The notes beneath the pieces are model-generated. The model made no database searches and was not told the origin of the DNA. It saw only the letters and a program-made list of their open reading frames with translations. A stretch of DNA of 64,000 nt from Halonotius pteroides (GTDB taxonomy: Archaea; Halobacteriota; Halobacteria; Halobacteriales; Haloferacaceae): positions 88,401 to 152,400 of the forward strand of contig NZ_QMDW01000005.1 in the NCBI RefSeq assembly GCF_003605635.1. Reading direction: 5' to 3'. Positions 8,704 to 16,999 of this stretch are shown in pieces (position 1 is the first letter of the stretch; every line of letters begins with the position of its first letter). Position numbers and translations under genes: made by a program.

Positions 8704-10446
8704 ATGACGTACTACCACAACGGAGACGACCAGCTCACGAACGGCGATGTCGAACAGGACGACCGGTTCGACGAACTCACCATGCGCGGCCTCTACGAGT
8801 CACCGCACCTCGAAAGCGACTGCCTCGGCATCCGCCTCGAGAACGCTGGCGAGCTCATGATGGCTGCCCGTCGTGAGCCCGAATACGACGAGTTCGGCCT
8901 CGAAATCGAAGGAAATGGAAACTACGAACTCGACGCATACTGGATCGGTGCGAGCCTTCGCACTACCGAAGGTCGCGACGTCGATCCTATCGACCTCGCC
9001 GACGAGGACCTCACTGGACTCCCACTCGAAGCCCAGGAACGCCTGCACGGACTCCGTGAGGAACGCAAACGCCAGCGCGAGAAGGCCTTGGCCGCCCACG
9101 TGGTCGGCATCGACCGCGAGACACGATGTCGTAAGGAGCTCGTCGAAGAGCGCGAGGAACGCCAGTCCAAGCGCAACGAGCGCGTCCTCGGGGAGGGAAT
9201 CATCCGCAACAACGCATTCGAAGATATCGACGACAACGAGGCTGAGGCTGTCCGCGAGGCCGCTGCTCGAATCGAAGACCACCTTATCACCGGCCCCGGT
9301 GACGAAGTACTCCAACACCTGCTCGCACGCAAAGTCCGGAGCGGTCAGGACGTCTTCACCGCTCAGTCCAACACGTTGGACCAGCTCTATCAGGAGGCGA
9401 GCGTCATCCAACCTATCTCGTCCGTGCCGATTATCCCCTCGAAGTACAACGTCGAGGCTGACATCCAGGGCGAAGTCACGACCCTCTGGCAACCCAAATC
9501 AGGGAGCCAACAGCAGGTCGGCCTCATCAAAGACGACGCCGGCGATACCATCAAATTCACCGTGTGGACACGCTCTCAACAGGGTGTCATCCTCCACGAA
9601 GGCGATCTCGTTCGGATTCGTGCCGGGAAAGTCGGGAAGTACCAGGGACAGGCCACTCTCGCCGCTGACTCCGAGACGCATATCGAAGTTCTCGAGCGTG
9701 GCGACGGACCCGCTCCCAGAGGCGACATCCCGAACGTAGACTGGGAGAAATACGCCAAGCGTCACCGCGAACAGGGCATCGAACAGCCCTTCCAAGTGCA
9801 CAGCGCGTGTACGATTCCCCCCTTGGGCGCTCCCGGCGTCGAAGAAGTCTCCCGTCCCGTGCATGCTCCCGTCGACAGACTCGACCAAGAGAAGGGCGAG
9901 AAGCTGGACGCCCTCGAATGGCTCAAAGCCACCGAGATATTCGACGAGGACGATAGCAAGATACCACTCCCAACTTGGTGGCGCGAACAAGCGAACGTGG
10001 TCTCCCTAATCGTCGACGTCGACGCCGAAGGGGACGAGATCGGCGCGGCCATCCGGGAGGTCGTCTCGACGGGCCGTCCCGAATCCACGCCTGTTCCCGT
10101 TACTCCCGTTCCCCAGGGTAAGCGTCGTCTCTGGGCGCTTATCCGTGACCTCGACCTTTTCGGAACCGCCCTTGATGACGACAAGGAGGGAGAGGTAGAG
10201 ACGGAGACAGTGGACGACACGAACGAGAGCGTACTCACTGGCGTTGCAACCCCCGACACCTCGGAGACTACCGTGGCGAGCGACGACAAGCCGGGTCTTG
10301 GACTTCCAACGACCACGTGCCGGTGTCCAGAGTGTGATCACGATCGAGCGCAATATCGCCTCGTTCAACTCCGGTCCATCGACGAACCACCGACGAGACT
10401 CCTCTCCTGTGTGAATTGCGGCCAGCGATGGCGCGAAGACAGCTAG
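8704..10446 (+). CDS. RPA-like OB-fold protein with C-terminal TFIIS-type zinc ribbon
   Basis: 580 aa. The start at 8704 is preferred because an upstream in-frame ATG would lie inside hairpin H2. Residues about 70-170 are helical and charged. Residues about 245-330 look like an RPA-type OB fold (DIQGEVTTLW, IKFTVWTRSQQG, EGDLVRIRAGKVGKYQGQ). The last 45 residues hold a zinc ribbon, CRCPECDHDRAQYRLVQLRS then CVNCGQRW, of the kind found in TFIIS and RNA polymerase M subunits. The ssDNA-binding role is inferred from the OB fold. Joining an RPA-like fold to a transcription-type ribbon is unusual and may link it to polymerase. It heads a tagged gene string continuing into 10502 and rpa. Confidence 0.7.
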   Translation: MTYYHNGDDQLTNGDVEQDDRFDELTMRGLYESPHLESDCLGIRLENAGELMMAARREPEYDEFGLEIEGNGNYELDAYWIGASLRTTEGRDVDPIDLADEDLTGLPLEAQERLHGLREERKRQREKALAAHVVGIDRETRCRKELVEEREERQSKRNERVLGEGIIRNNAFEDIDDNEAEAVREAAARIEDHLITGPGDEVLQHLLARKVRSGQDVFTAQSNTLDQLYQEASVIQPISSVPIIPSKYNVEADIQGEVTTLWQPKSGSQQQVGLIKDDAGDTIKFTVWTRSQQGVILHEGDLVRIRAGKVGKYQGQATLAADSETHIEVLERGDGPAPRGDIPNVDWEKYAKRHREQGIEQPFQVHSACTIPPLGAPGVEEVSRPVHAPVDRLDQEKGEKLDALEWLKATEIFDEDDSKIPLPTWWREQANVVSLIVDVDAEGDEIGAAIREVVSTGRPESTPVPVTPVPQGKRRLWALIRDLDLFGTALDDDKEGEVETETVDDTNESVLTGVATPDTSETTVASDDKPGLGLPTTTCRCPECDHDRAQYRLVQLRSIDEPPTRLLSCVNCGQRWREDS

Positions 10447-10501
10447 TCGACAGAAGCAGCACTTCACTCCGTGCATCCAGTCTCACTATTCCAATAGAAC
10501 G

Positions 10502-10804
10502 ATGTCAACCAACAACTCCGACCACGGTCCGACGAACAGTCACAGTCAACCACCCACGAACGAGGAACTCACCGGCGACGACGATGTCGACTTCCATCTT
10601 GACATCGTCGACGGCGAAGATCCCAGCCGGCCCGTCACCGACGACAAGAACGAGTTCAACCCGTACCCGTCGGGACCCGGTCCCCTTCCAAGAACGATGC
10701 GGTTCGTCAGGCTCATCGACGGCACCTGGGCGTTCATCGAGCGCGGGAACGTCGGCGGCTGGATCAGTGCCGAGGAAACCATCAACCTCGATGAAGTCTG
10801 GTGA
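10502..10804 (+). CDS. Small acidic hypothetical protein
   Basis: 100 aa. The first 60 residues are acidic and disordered. The C-terminal part (MRFVRLIDGTWAFIERGN then GGWISAEETINLDEVW) resembles short haloarchaeal proteins of the DUF7331 kind, where a compact strand-rich domain ends in a Trp-Ile motif. That assignment is weak. It sits 55 bp after the OB-fold/zinc-ribbon gene and before hairpin H3, so it is probably co-transcribed with the ssDNA-binding genes. Confidence 0.6.
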   Translation: MSTNNSDHGPTNSHSQPPTNEELTGDDDVDFHLDIVDGEDPSRPVTDDKNEFNPYPSGPGPLPRTMRFVRLIDGTWAFIERGNVGGWISAEETINLDEVW

Positions 10805-10830
10805 ATCGCGATCGGCCACCAATACCTGTG

Positions 10831-10858
10831 TTTTGGTTCCCCCAAGGGGGTGAGGGGA
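10831..10858 (+). promoter_or_regulatory. Leader hairpin H3
   Basis: TTTTGGTTCCCCC, loop AA, GGGGGTGAGGGG: the strongest stem of the family. It lies between the 100-aa gene and the rpa start at 11001, about 140 nt upstream. Confidence 0.75.
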
Positions 10859-11000
10859 ATCGGAGGAGGAGCAAACATCCTGGGTGCTGCTCCAGCAGCC
10901 GTCCTCTGGGCACTCCCACTCGAATCTCATCTTCTATCTAGTCTCGTTCACCCAGTCGAACCATTCCAGCCAGCGACAGCAATCGCGCCACTTCCAGAAA

Positions 11001-11951
11001 ATGTCAAGCAACACAAAATCCGCAGAACTAGCCGTAACTGTCTCCGACACAGACCTCTCGGAGGCTGCAACCGGCATCCTCGAACAGTTCCCAGACGACC
11101 TTGATGGCGACCTTCCTAGCGAAAAGGAAATCGCGAGCCGTCTCGAGAAGATGACCAACCAGTACAAGGTTCCTCTTGACGAGGCCCGCCGCGCCGCGGT
11201 CAGCCACTATCGCGACGTGTTCGGCCTCGAATACGATGACCTCGAGTTCCCTGGCCAGAGCGCCGGCGACGTCACCCTCGCCTCAATCAACCAGCACGAG
11301 CAGTGGGTGGACGTGACCGTAAAAATCGTCGAACTCTGGGACCCCACCCACGACAGCATCGACCAGGTCGGGCTCATCGGCGACGAGAGCGGTCGCCTCA
11401 AGTTCACCAAATGGACGAAGGCCGAACTCCCCGCCCTCGAAGAGGGTAGCGTCTACAAGCTCTCGAACGTCATCACCAGCGAGTACCAGGGGCGATACAG
11501 CATCAACCTCAACTCGCGCTCGACCATCGAACCCGTCGACGGCGACATCGACGTTAGAGCCGATATCGAAGATGTTCAACTCTCTGTCCCGATGGTTGCA
11601 ATCCAGTCCGGGTCGGGACTCATCAAGCGGTGTCCCGACGAGGACTGCACGCGCGTCCTCCAGAATGGTCGGTGTGCAGAACACGGCGACGTTGAAGGGG
11701 AATTCGACCTTCGCATCAAAGCGGTCTTCGACGACGGTGAGACCGTCCAGTACGCAATCTTCGACCGCGAAGCGACCGAGGCCATCGCGGGTATCACGCT
11801 CAATGAGGCGATCGAGCAGGCGATGGACGCTCTCGATACCAGCGTTGTCGAGGACGCCCTTATCGACGCGCTCGTGGGCCGATACTACCAGGTGGAAGGC
11901 TCTATCGTCGGTCGATATCTGCTCGTGAACGAGGCAGAACAACACGGGTAA
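11001..11951 (+). CDS. rpa: Replication protein A (ssDNA-binding)
   Basis: 316 aa from the ATG at 11001 (MSSNTKSAEL). An upstream in-frame start would add an implausible hydrophobic and basic stretch. Order: helical N-terminal domain (1-90), an OB fold (about 95-200, with WVDVTVKIVELWDP, GRLKFTKWTKAELP and SEYQGRYSINL), a zinc motif CPDEDCTRVLQNGRCAEH, and the RPA C-terminal region with DGETVQYAIFDREATE. It matches the haloarchaeal RPA that acts with a neighbouring RPA-associated protein in replication and repair. The zinc-to-C-terminal half is strongly similar to the gene at the window start. It is followed 70 bp later by the associated-protein gene. Confidence 0.9.
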   Translation: MSSNTKSAELAVTVSDTDLSEAATGILEQFPDDLDGDLPSEKEIASRLEKMTNQYKVPLDEARRAAVSHYRDVFGLEYDDLEFPGQSAGDVTLASINQHEQWVDVTVKIVELWDPTHDSIDQVGLIGDESGRLKFTKWTKAELPALEEGSVYKLSNVITSEYQGRYSINLNSRSTIEPVDGDIDVRADIEDVQLSVPMVAIQSGSGLIKRCPDEDCTRVLQNGRCAEHGDVEGEFDLRIKAVFDDGETVQYAIFDREATEAIAGITLNEAIEQAMDALDTSVVEDALIDALVGRYYQVEGSIVGRYLLVNEAEQHG

Positions 11952-12021
11952 TCTCGAATCCGCACCAGAACGCTACCCGGGTAGCACGATTTCTGACTCC
12001 ACAACCGTCACTCAGCACTTC

Positions 12022-12798
12022 ATGAGCGAATCCAACTCAAAATCATCCAGCAGTAGCACCGATACCGAGAACAACGACAGCGGTTGGCACGGCCGCCAGG
12101 TAGCGAAGCGTGCCTTCGCCGCCGAAATCAACGACGCTACCCACGTCTTCAAACAGTCTGATGAGGAACGAGCCCCGAACTTCGCGCTGCTTCCGTCGGG
12201 CGAGGTCGCCAACCGATACTTCCTCGTCGGCACGATAACCGAAGTCAACGACGTCGGGAACGAGGACGAATACTTGCAGGCTCGCGTGGTCGACCCTACG
12301 GGCACGATGTTCGTCTACGCCGGGCAGTACCAGCCCCAGGCCGCTGCGCTCCTCTCCAGCCTCGAACCCCCGGCGTACGTCGCTGTGACCGCGAAGCCAT
12401 CCGCGTTCGAGAGCGATGGCGAGACGTACGTCTCGCTCCGGCCCGAGACCACCACCCGCGTCGATAATGAAACCCGTGATCAGTGGGTTTCCGAGACCAT
12501 CGAATGTACCGAAGCCCGACTCGACGCCTTCCCCGATAGTGACAGCGAGTTCGCCGCGATGAGCCGCGAGCAGTACGGCGACAGTCTCGACCTCGATAAC
12601 TATCGGGAGGCCGTCAACGACGCTCGTGAGGACCTCGGAATGGACATGGACCACCGGTCGGACAGATCCAATAGTGAGACCACGACCGAGAACCAGAACG
12701 ACGACGTCAGCGTAGATGAAGACGGCGTCACCAAGGAAGCGACGGTTGAGGAGGCAGAAATCGCCGCTGCCGTCGCAAACGCCAGGTTTGAGGAGTAA
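12022..12798 (+). CDS. RPA-associated protein (COG3390-like)
   Basis: 258 aa. It matches the C-terminal half of the fused protein at the window start: GRQVAKRAFAAEIN, APNFALLPSGEVANRYFLVG, FVYAGQYQPQAAALLS, then a variable acidic tail. Proteins of this type contain an OB fold, are encoded beside rpa, and form complexes with it in haloarchaea. The gene follows rpa by 70 bp in the same direction, so the two are very likely one transcript. The C-terminal 60 residues are acidic with an alanine-rich end. Confidence 0.85.
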   Translation: MSESNSKSSSSSTDTENNDSGWHGRQVAKRAFAAEINDATHVFKQSDEERAPNFALLPSGEVANRYFLVGTITEVNDVGNEDEYLQARVVDPTGTMFVYAGQYQPQAAALLSSLEPPAYVAVTAKPSAFESDGETYVSLRPETTTRVDNETRDQWVSETIECTEARLDAFPDSDSEFAAMSREQYGDSLDLDNYREAVNDAREDLGMDMDHRSDRSNSETTTENQNDDVSVDEDGVTKEATVEEAEIAAAVANARFEE

Positions 12799-13019
12799 GC
12801 CCAAGTAGGAACACCTCCGTTCACTCCCGGCCACACTTTCTAACGTGGTCGCACAACTCTCTCGGGAGGGCTTTCACCCCGCCCCACTCCGTCGTTCGTT
12901 CCTCCCCGCCGAAATCCACCTTCCCTGAGCTGTAAGTGCAGTTTGACTCTACGGACAACCTATTCGTACAATAACTGCGAGTGTCTGTTCGTCCTCTTCT
13001 CGCACCGAAAATCGAGGAA

Positions 13020-13442
13020 TTACTCGTAGTAACTCAACCGTTCGACGACCTCGGCGAAAGCGACGTTTTGCCGTACATCGGTAATCTCAATTTTGACTCG
13101 CTCACTCTCTTTCGTATCCGGGACGATCACGACGAAACCACGTTCGACCCGAGTGATGCCATCACCCTGTTCGCCGATGTCCTCAATCTCGACTTCTCGA
13201 GTCTCACTTTCCTCAACTGGTGGTTCCTGTGGCTCACGCTGGGACTGTGATCCCGTTTCAGCCTGTTCGCTCTGTTCTGGCTCGCTCTGTGTCGGGGAAG
13301 ACACGAGTGCGACGCGATATGTTTCTCCTTGCTGTAGATCACCCAGTTGTAGCTCGCGCTCTGGAACGTCGATCACGTACGACCCGTCCTGTTCCTCAAT
13401 CGAAGCTGAAAACAGACATTGGAGTTCTTCAGAAATCTTCAT
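13020..13442 (-). CDS. TRAM-domain RNA-binding protein
   Basis: 140 aa from the ATG at 13442 (MKISEELQCLFS). The N-terminal 50 residues fit the conserved cap of haloarchaeal TRAM proteins (SYVIDVPERELQLGDL, GETYRVALVS). After a Gln/Glu linker comes the TRAM domain: VEIEDIGEQGDGITRVERG, then a VKIEITDVRQNVAFAEVVE end. TRAM domains bind RNA. In haloarchaea such small proteins are common, often in several copies, and are considered RNA chaperone-like. It is convergent with the RPA-associated gene. A gene remnant carrying an IS5-type element lies upstream of it. Confidence 0.85.
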   Translation of the reverse strand: MKISEELQCLFSASIEEQDGSYVIDVPERELQLGDLQQGETYRVALVSSPTQSEPEQSEQAETGSQSQREPQEPPVEESETREVEIEDIGEQGDGITRVERGFVVIVPDTKESERVKIEITDVRQNVAFAEVVERLSYYE

Positions 13443-13588
13443 TAGTCGGCCTCCTGGCAGCGTAATAGTGCAGAACACTTGACTCTGCTGTCGTGTCGTT
13501 GCTCAGAATTCACTCGGGACTCACGACATCGTCGCAGATGGGACACTCTGCCCAGATACCAGTCGTTCCGTTGTTTTACTCATATTCA

Positions 13589-14657
13589 GAGGGTGTCATA
13601 GAAGAGTTCTCACACCGTGATCACGGTACTTCCCGGATTGTCTCCGCGTTCGTAGTTGGTGATAGCGACGACGAGACGCAAACACAGCGCGAGGAATACC
13701 TGCGCTCGTGCGTGGACGCGGCCTCGGGCGAACGCACGCCCGAGGCCGCAGTCCTTTACTGATTCGTTGGTTCGTTCGACTCCTGTCCGGCGGTTGTACG
13801 TCTCGTCTAGCGTCGATTGCTTCAGCTGAACGTCCTCGCTGTGTTCGTCGATGCGGTCTTCGACCCTGTACTCGATGTCTTTTGGATCGTCGGTGTTTCG
13901 CGCGTTGTACGGGGCGACTGGCACGACCCCTGCGGCCAGCAGGTGGTCGTGCCAGTCGAGCGTGTCGTAGGCGCTGTCACCGACCATCCACATCGGTTTG
14001 GCGACGGCGAGCGCGTCACGCGTGACGCGCATCGCCGTCTCTTCTGGCGCTTGTTTGCTCTCGGTGAACTCGGCTGCAATCGGGATCTTTTGCCCGGTCG
14101 AAATGATCGTGCAGCCGTATCCGTGGTAGTACTCTTCGGCCGTTGGATCGTAGCACTTCGAGGCGTCTTGATCGGCAGGCATCGCCCTCACATCCGTTGA
14201 ATCGATGCAATACGTCAAGTCGAGCAGGCCGCGGCAGGCGGCCTGCTCGACGAGGTGGTCGAAAACATCGTCAACAACGTGTTCGAGGTCGGTGAGGAAC
14301 CGATCGACCGCGTCTCTCGACGGCGGTCGATCGAATCCACAGCCAAGCCAGACGAACGTGTTCTGTAGCTCTCGTTCGATCGGACGAATGCCGTAGGTGT
14401 CGTGGTAATAGCAATGGAGGAATCCACGCATCAGTTCTGGTGGCTCATGCTCTCGTGTTCGCCCCGTCTCCGCCGGGGCGAACACGTCGAACTCTGCGAG
14501 AAACTCGAAGGAGAGATGCTCAAACAACGCTAACGTCTCGGTCTCCGCGACATTGAAGAACGACTCTACCGAAGGATCATCTTGCAGGGTCGCTGAGCTC
14601 ATACCACCTCAGCATAGACCCTGCTCTTTGGTGTGGTAACCGTTCTATGACACCCTC
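13589..14657 (-). mobile_element. IS5-family insertion sequence, complete
   Basis: 1069 bp bounded by perfect 15-bp terminal inverted repeats GAGGGTGTCATAGAA. It is flanked by an 8-bp direct repeat CATATTCA (13581-13588 and 14658-14665), the target duplication. It carries one transposase gene. The 8-bp duplication fits the ISH1-like branch of IS5 better than short-TSD branches; the branch is an inference. Confidence 0.9.
13610..14602 (-). CDS. IS5-family DDE transposase
   Basis: 330 aa. DDE-type signatures are visible: CIDSTDV with the first Asp, MVGDSAYDTLDW with the second, and RRTGVERTNESVKDCGLGRA with the Glu. It nearly fills the element between the terminal repeats, so the element is probably intact. 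The N-terminal 90 residues are helical with a cysteine-poor DNA-binding region (GIRPIERELQNTFVWLGC). It transposes its own element by cut-and-paste or a related route. It has no part in the surrounding gene string. Confidence 0.9.
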   Translation of the reverse strand: MSSATLQDDPSVESFFNVAETETLALFEHLSFEFLAEFDVFAPAETGRTREHEPPELMRGFLHCYYHDTYGIRPIERELQNTFVWLGCGFDRPPSRDAVDRFLTDLEHVVDDVFDHLVEQAACRGLLDLTYCIDSTDVRAMPADQDASKCYDPTAEEYYHGYGCTIISTGQKIPIAAEFTESKQAPEETAMRVTRDALAVAKPMWMVGDSAYDTLDWHDHLLAAGVVPVAPYNARNTDDPKDIEYRVEDRIDEHSEDVQLKQSTLDETYNRRTGVERTNESVKDCGLGRAFARGRVHARAQVFLALCLRLVVAITNYERGDNPGSTVITV

Positions 14658-14791
14658 CATATTCAACCAAGACGTGTGCAGCAGAAATGTTCTCATCACA
14701 CTCCGGACATTGCCCGTGTTTCGGAGTATCGTAGGTTATCAGGAGAAGGAAGGGAGCGTGTGACAATTCCCCTCCAACTGGCTGTAGAGTT

Positions 14792-15190
14792 ATGTTTCGG
14801 TGTAAGCTTTGTGTGGAATCGTACCTGAGACGAGCGTAGTCGCAAAAAATCATTCGCAACCCGATCTCCGGTGATGAGCAGTATTTATGCGAACTCTGCG
14901 CCGAGAACTCCCTCTCTGTCGAACAAGTCGCCGAAAAGCGGATGGGCTGTGCGCAGAACACGGCACTCTCCTGGTTGAGACGGCATAGAATCGAACCCCG
15001 GTCTCACGACTACTCTGAGGCCCCGTGACGCAATCCGAATCTCCTGTACGAACTACACTGGGAGAAATCTCTCTCCGGAGAGGCAATCGGTGAACACCGC
15101 GGCTGCGGTGCGACCATCGTCGCGCGGTGGATAGATCGGTTCGATATCGACGCGAGGCAAGCCGATAGTCAAAAAATTAGTGACGGCTAA
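14792..15190 (+). pseudogene. Decayed HTH protein, N-terminal part of an HNH-type gene
   Basis: One frame reads through 132 codons with only two internal stops. It begins MFRCKLC, then a second knuckle CELC, then SLSVEQVAEKRMGCAQNTA, and after the second stop WEKSLSGEAIGEHRGCGATI and VARWIDRFDID. The repeated helix-turn-helix units (sensor helix, A-E-RMGC or G-EHRGCG, then a recognition helix) resemble the N-terminal halves of haloarchaeal HNH endonuclease genes. No HNH part is left. The shared frame across stops argues for a former gene. Confidence 0.5.
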
Positions 15191-15221
15191 GGGTACTGTG
15201 ACAGAACTATTGACCCCCCCG

Positions 15222-15249
15222 TTTGTGCTCCCCTGAAATGGTGGAGGGT
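15222..15249 (+). promoter_or_regulatory. Leader hairpin H4
   Basis: TTTGTGCTCCCC, loop, GGTGGAGGG, ending 10 nt before the ATG at 15260. Close spacing puts GGTGGAGG at a usable Shine-Dalgarno distance. Confidence 0.7.
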
Positions 15250-15259
15250 TCAACACGAA

Positions 15260-15748
15260 ATGGCTACACTCCAGCTCAGCACCGTCTCGAACGCACCGAC
15301 TATCGACCCCACTCAGGTCGATGAACTCCGCGAGTTTCTCGACGAATGGCTCATCGGCACGGGCTCATTCGACGACATCACGGTGAAGATTGCGGTTCCC
15401 GAACGCGATCCCGATACCGGTGAGGCAGACCCGCCGCACCTCACGCTCTACGGATATGCCTCGTTCTCCCCGACGCATCGGCCGACCGTTCGCGAGGCCG
15501 TTCTCGAGGGCCTCGACGACAATCTCGATGAAGACGAACGCGAGGTCGTCATCAACGACGAAACCGAGGAACTCCTCTGGGACTACGCCGGTGAGCACAC
15601 CGAGGACTTCCTTCGCGAACTCTCGCCGTTCCTCACCGAGCCCTTTGTCATCCAGACCGTCGGCTACGAGAAATGTCGATTCCCCCACGTCGGCTACCAG
15701 TACCGCGTCGATCCCGATGGAGAAATTGACCATATCCAGTTGGGATGA
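15260..15748 (+). CDS. Acidic hypothetical protein
   Basis: 162 aa, not recognised. It is strand-rich and very acidic, with a middle segment HLTLYGYASFSPTHRPTV, a helical acidic part, and an ending KCRFPHVGYQYRVDPDGEID that suggests a small globular domain. It is the first of a co-directional run (15260, 15818, 16361, then hairpin H5 and tfb) with short gaps, so one transcript up to the transcription factor gene is likely. The start is fixed by hairpin H4 immediately upstream. Confidence 0.7.
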   Translation: MATLQLSTVSNAPTIDPTQVDELREFLDEWLIGTGSFDDITVKIAVPERDPDTGEADPPHLTLYGYASFSPTHRPTVREAVLEGLDDNLDEDEREVVINDETEELLWDYAGEHTEDFLRELSPFLTEPFVIQTVGYEKCRFPHVGYQYRVDPDGEIDHIQLG

Positions 15749-15817
15749 GCAGTCGGCTCGAATCTTTCGCCACGACGCTCGCCGCAACTCGCCTCCATCT
15801 CCTATCCCCCATCCAGC

Positions 15818-16345
15818 ATGAGCTTCTACGCGCGAATCTCCGGCTACCTCCAGTACCGCACGCACGACCACCTTGACGCCGCCATCGAACGCCTCAGGCG
15901 AGGCGCTTGGCTCAACGACGACGAGCAGTGGCTCGTCCGAGGTCACCCCCGGGAGATCCGCACTGACGCTACCATCGACCACGATCGCAACCTCCTCGCA
16001 ATTCCCGCTGGTGTGTACCAGAATCTCGGTCGAATCACCACCGAACTCTTCGCTGGGGCGACCGACGGTGTCGTAGTCACGTCCTCGAACGACGCGTGTT
16101 TCGACGCTTGGATCGAGACCCCGCTTCCCGAAGCCGCCAACGTTCCGCCTGGTGAGGGTGGTGATGTCTCTTCTATCCGTTGTATCGACCTCGAACACTT
16201 CGCCCGTACGCAGGGCCTCGGCGTCAACCAATTCGGCGATCCTGGTCACTTCCAGTGGCAGTGGGATGTCCTCGATGCCTTCCACGACAAGCACGACCCA
16301 GACATCCTCGGGATTCTCGAATCCGCGCACGGGCCACCCGGATGA
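15818..16345 (+). CDS. Hypothetical protein
   Basis: 175 aa, not recognised. It begins MSFYARISGYLQY, has a helical segment with IERLRRGAWLNDDEQWLVRG, and ends with an acidic Trp- and His-rich helix (FQWQWDVLDAFHDKHDPDI). No signal peptide or membrane segment is seen. It lies 69 bp after the 15260 gene and overlaps nothing; the next gene starts 15 bp later, so an operon is likely. Composition is typical of haloarchaeal soluble proteins. Confidence 0.7.
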   Translation: MSFYARISGYLQYRTHDHLDAAIERLRRGAWLNDDEQWLVRGHPREIRTDATIDHDRNLLAIPAGVYQNLGRITTELFAGATDGVVVTSSNDACFDAWIETPLPEAANVPPGEGGDVSSIRCIDLEHFARTQGLGVNQFGDPGHFQWQWDVLDAFHDKHDPDILGILESAHGPPG

Positions 16346-16360
16346 CCAAGAGCCGAAACT

Positions 16361-16879
16361 ATGCAATCTCCCGAACCCATGACCCAGAACACTGACCCAG
16401 ACGCAAATACAGACTCAAGTGCGAACAAAACGAATACTGACACAGGCACTGCTCCCGATACGTTCGCTGATTTTCGCGATCAATTCGACGACGAGTGCGT
16501 TCTCCAGACGCTCTCGAAAGCCCACGATATCGACCGCGAGAACCCGCCGACTGTGTACTTCCTTGACGAGGACACCGGCCGTGTCTATCGTGTTCTCGAA
16601 GCCACGCGAGGCTCACCCGACTCGGGGTGGTTCGTCCTCGCCCTCGCCGGCCCCCACGTTGACGATGGCTACGAACGCCAGTTGCGCGTCCACGACTCGG
16701 ACACCCACCGTATCCTGCTCGGCAACGAGATCGAGCACTACCCTCGCGATGAGCCGACCCCCGCCGACGACGTCATCACTACTAGTGAGGGGATGTTCAT
16801 CCTTCGGATAGACGAGCCACTAATCCCGATCGGTGAGCACCGCCAGACACGCTCCTCCGGGGATGACGTCGATGAGTGA
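16361..16879 (+). CDS. Acidic hypothetical protein
   Basis: 172 aa, or 166 aa from a second ATG at 16379 (MTQNTDPDANT). The first 40 residues are Thr/Asn/Asp-rich and probably disordered. The rest shows strands such as TVYFLDEDTGRVYRVLEA, SGWFVLALAGPHV and MFILRIDEPLIPI, giving a small beta-rich domain. Family unknown. It is the third gene of the run leading to tfb, with a 15-bp gap to the gene before. Confidence 0.7.
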   Translation: MQSPEPMTQNTDPDANTDSSANKTNTDTGTAPDTFADFRDQFDDECVLQTLSKAHDIDRENPPTVYFLDEDTGRVYRVLEATRGSPDSGWFVLALAGPHVDDGYERQLRVHDSDTHRILLGNEIEHYPRDEPTPADDVITTSEGMFILRIDEPLIPIGEHRQTRSSGDDVDE

Positions 16880-16952
16880 ACACGAACACAGCGAACTCGA
16901 AGGACCGTGAATCGTGCTCTTCGGTTGCTTACGACCAGATTCCTCGCCTTCA

Positions 16953-16981
16953 GTTTGTCTTCCCCCGGAGGAACTGGGGGG
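16953..16981 (+). promoter_or_regulatory. Leader hairpin H5
   Basis: TTTGTCTTCCCCCGG, loop, CTGGGGGG. It ends 18 nt before the tfb ATG at 17000. Confidence 0.75.
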
Positions 16982-16999
16982 TCTACACCCCCGTTCCAT

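Larger units (their letters stand above)
13493..14760 (-). pseudogene. Small zinc-ribbon gene broken by the IS element
   Basis: With the element and one target copy removed, the minus strand reads a two-knuckle zinc ribbon: KHGQCPECDENISAAHVLVE, then after the junction GTTGIWAECPICDDVVSPE and a stop. This spacing and ending resemble small haloarchaeal zinc-ribbon proteins of the DUF7837 kind. Besides the insertion there is an in-frame TAA just after the junction and no good start codon, so the gene was decaying in any case. Confidence 0.5.
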
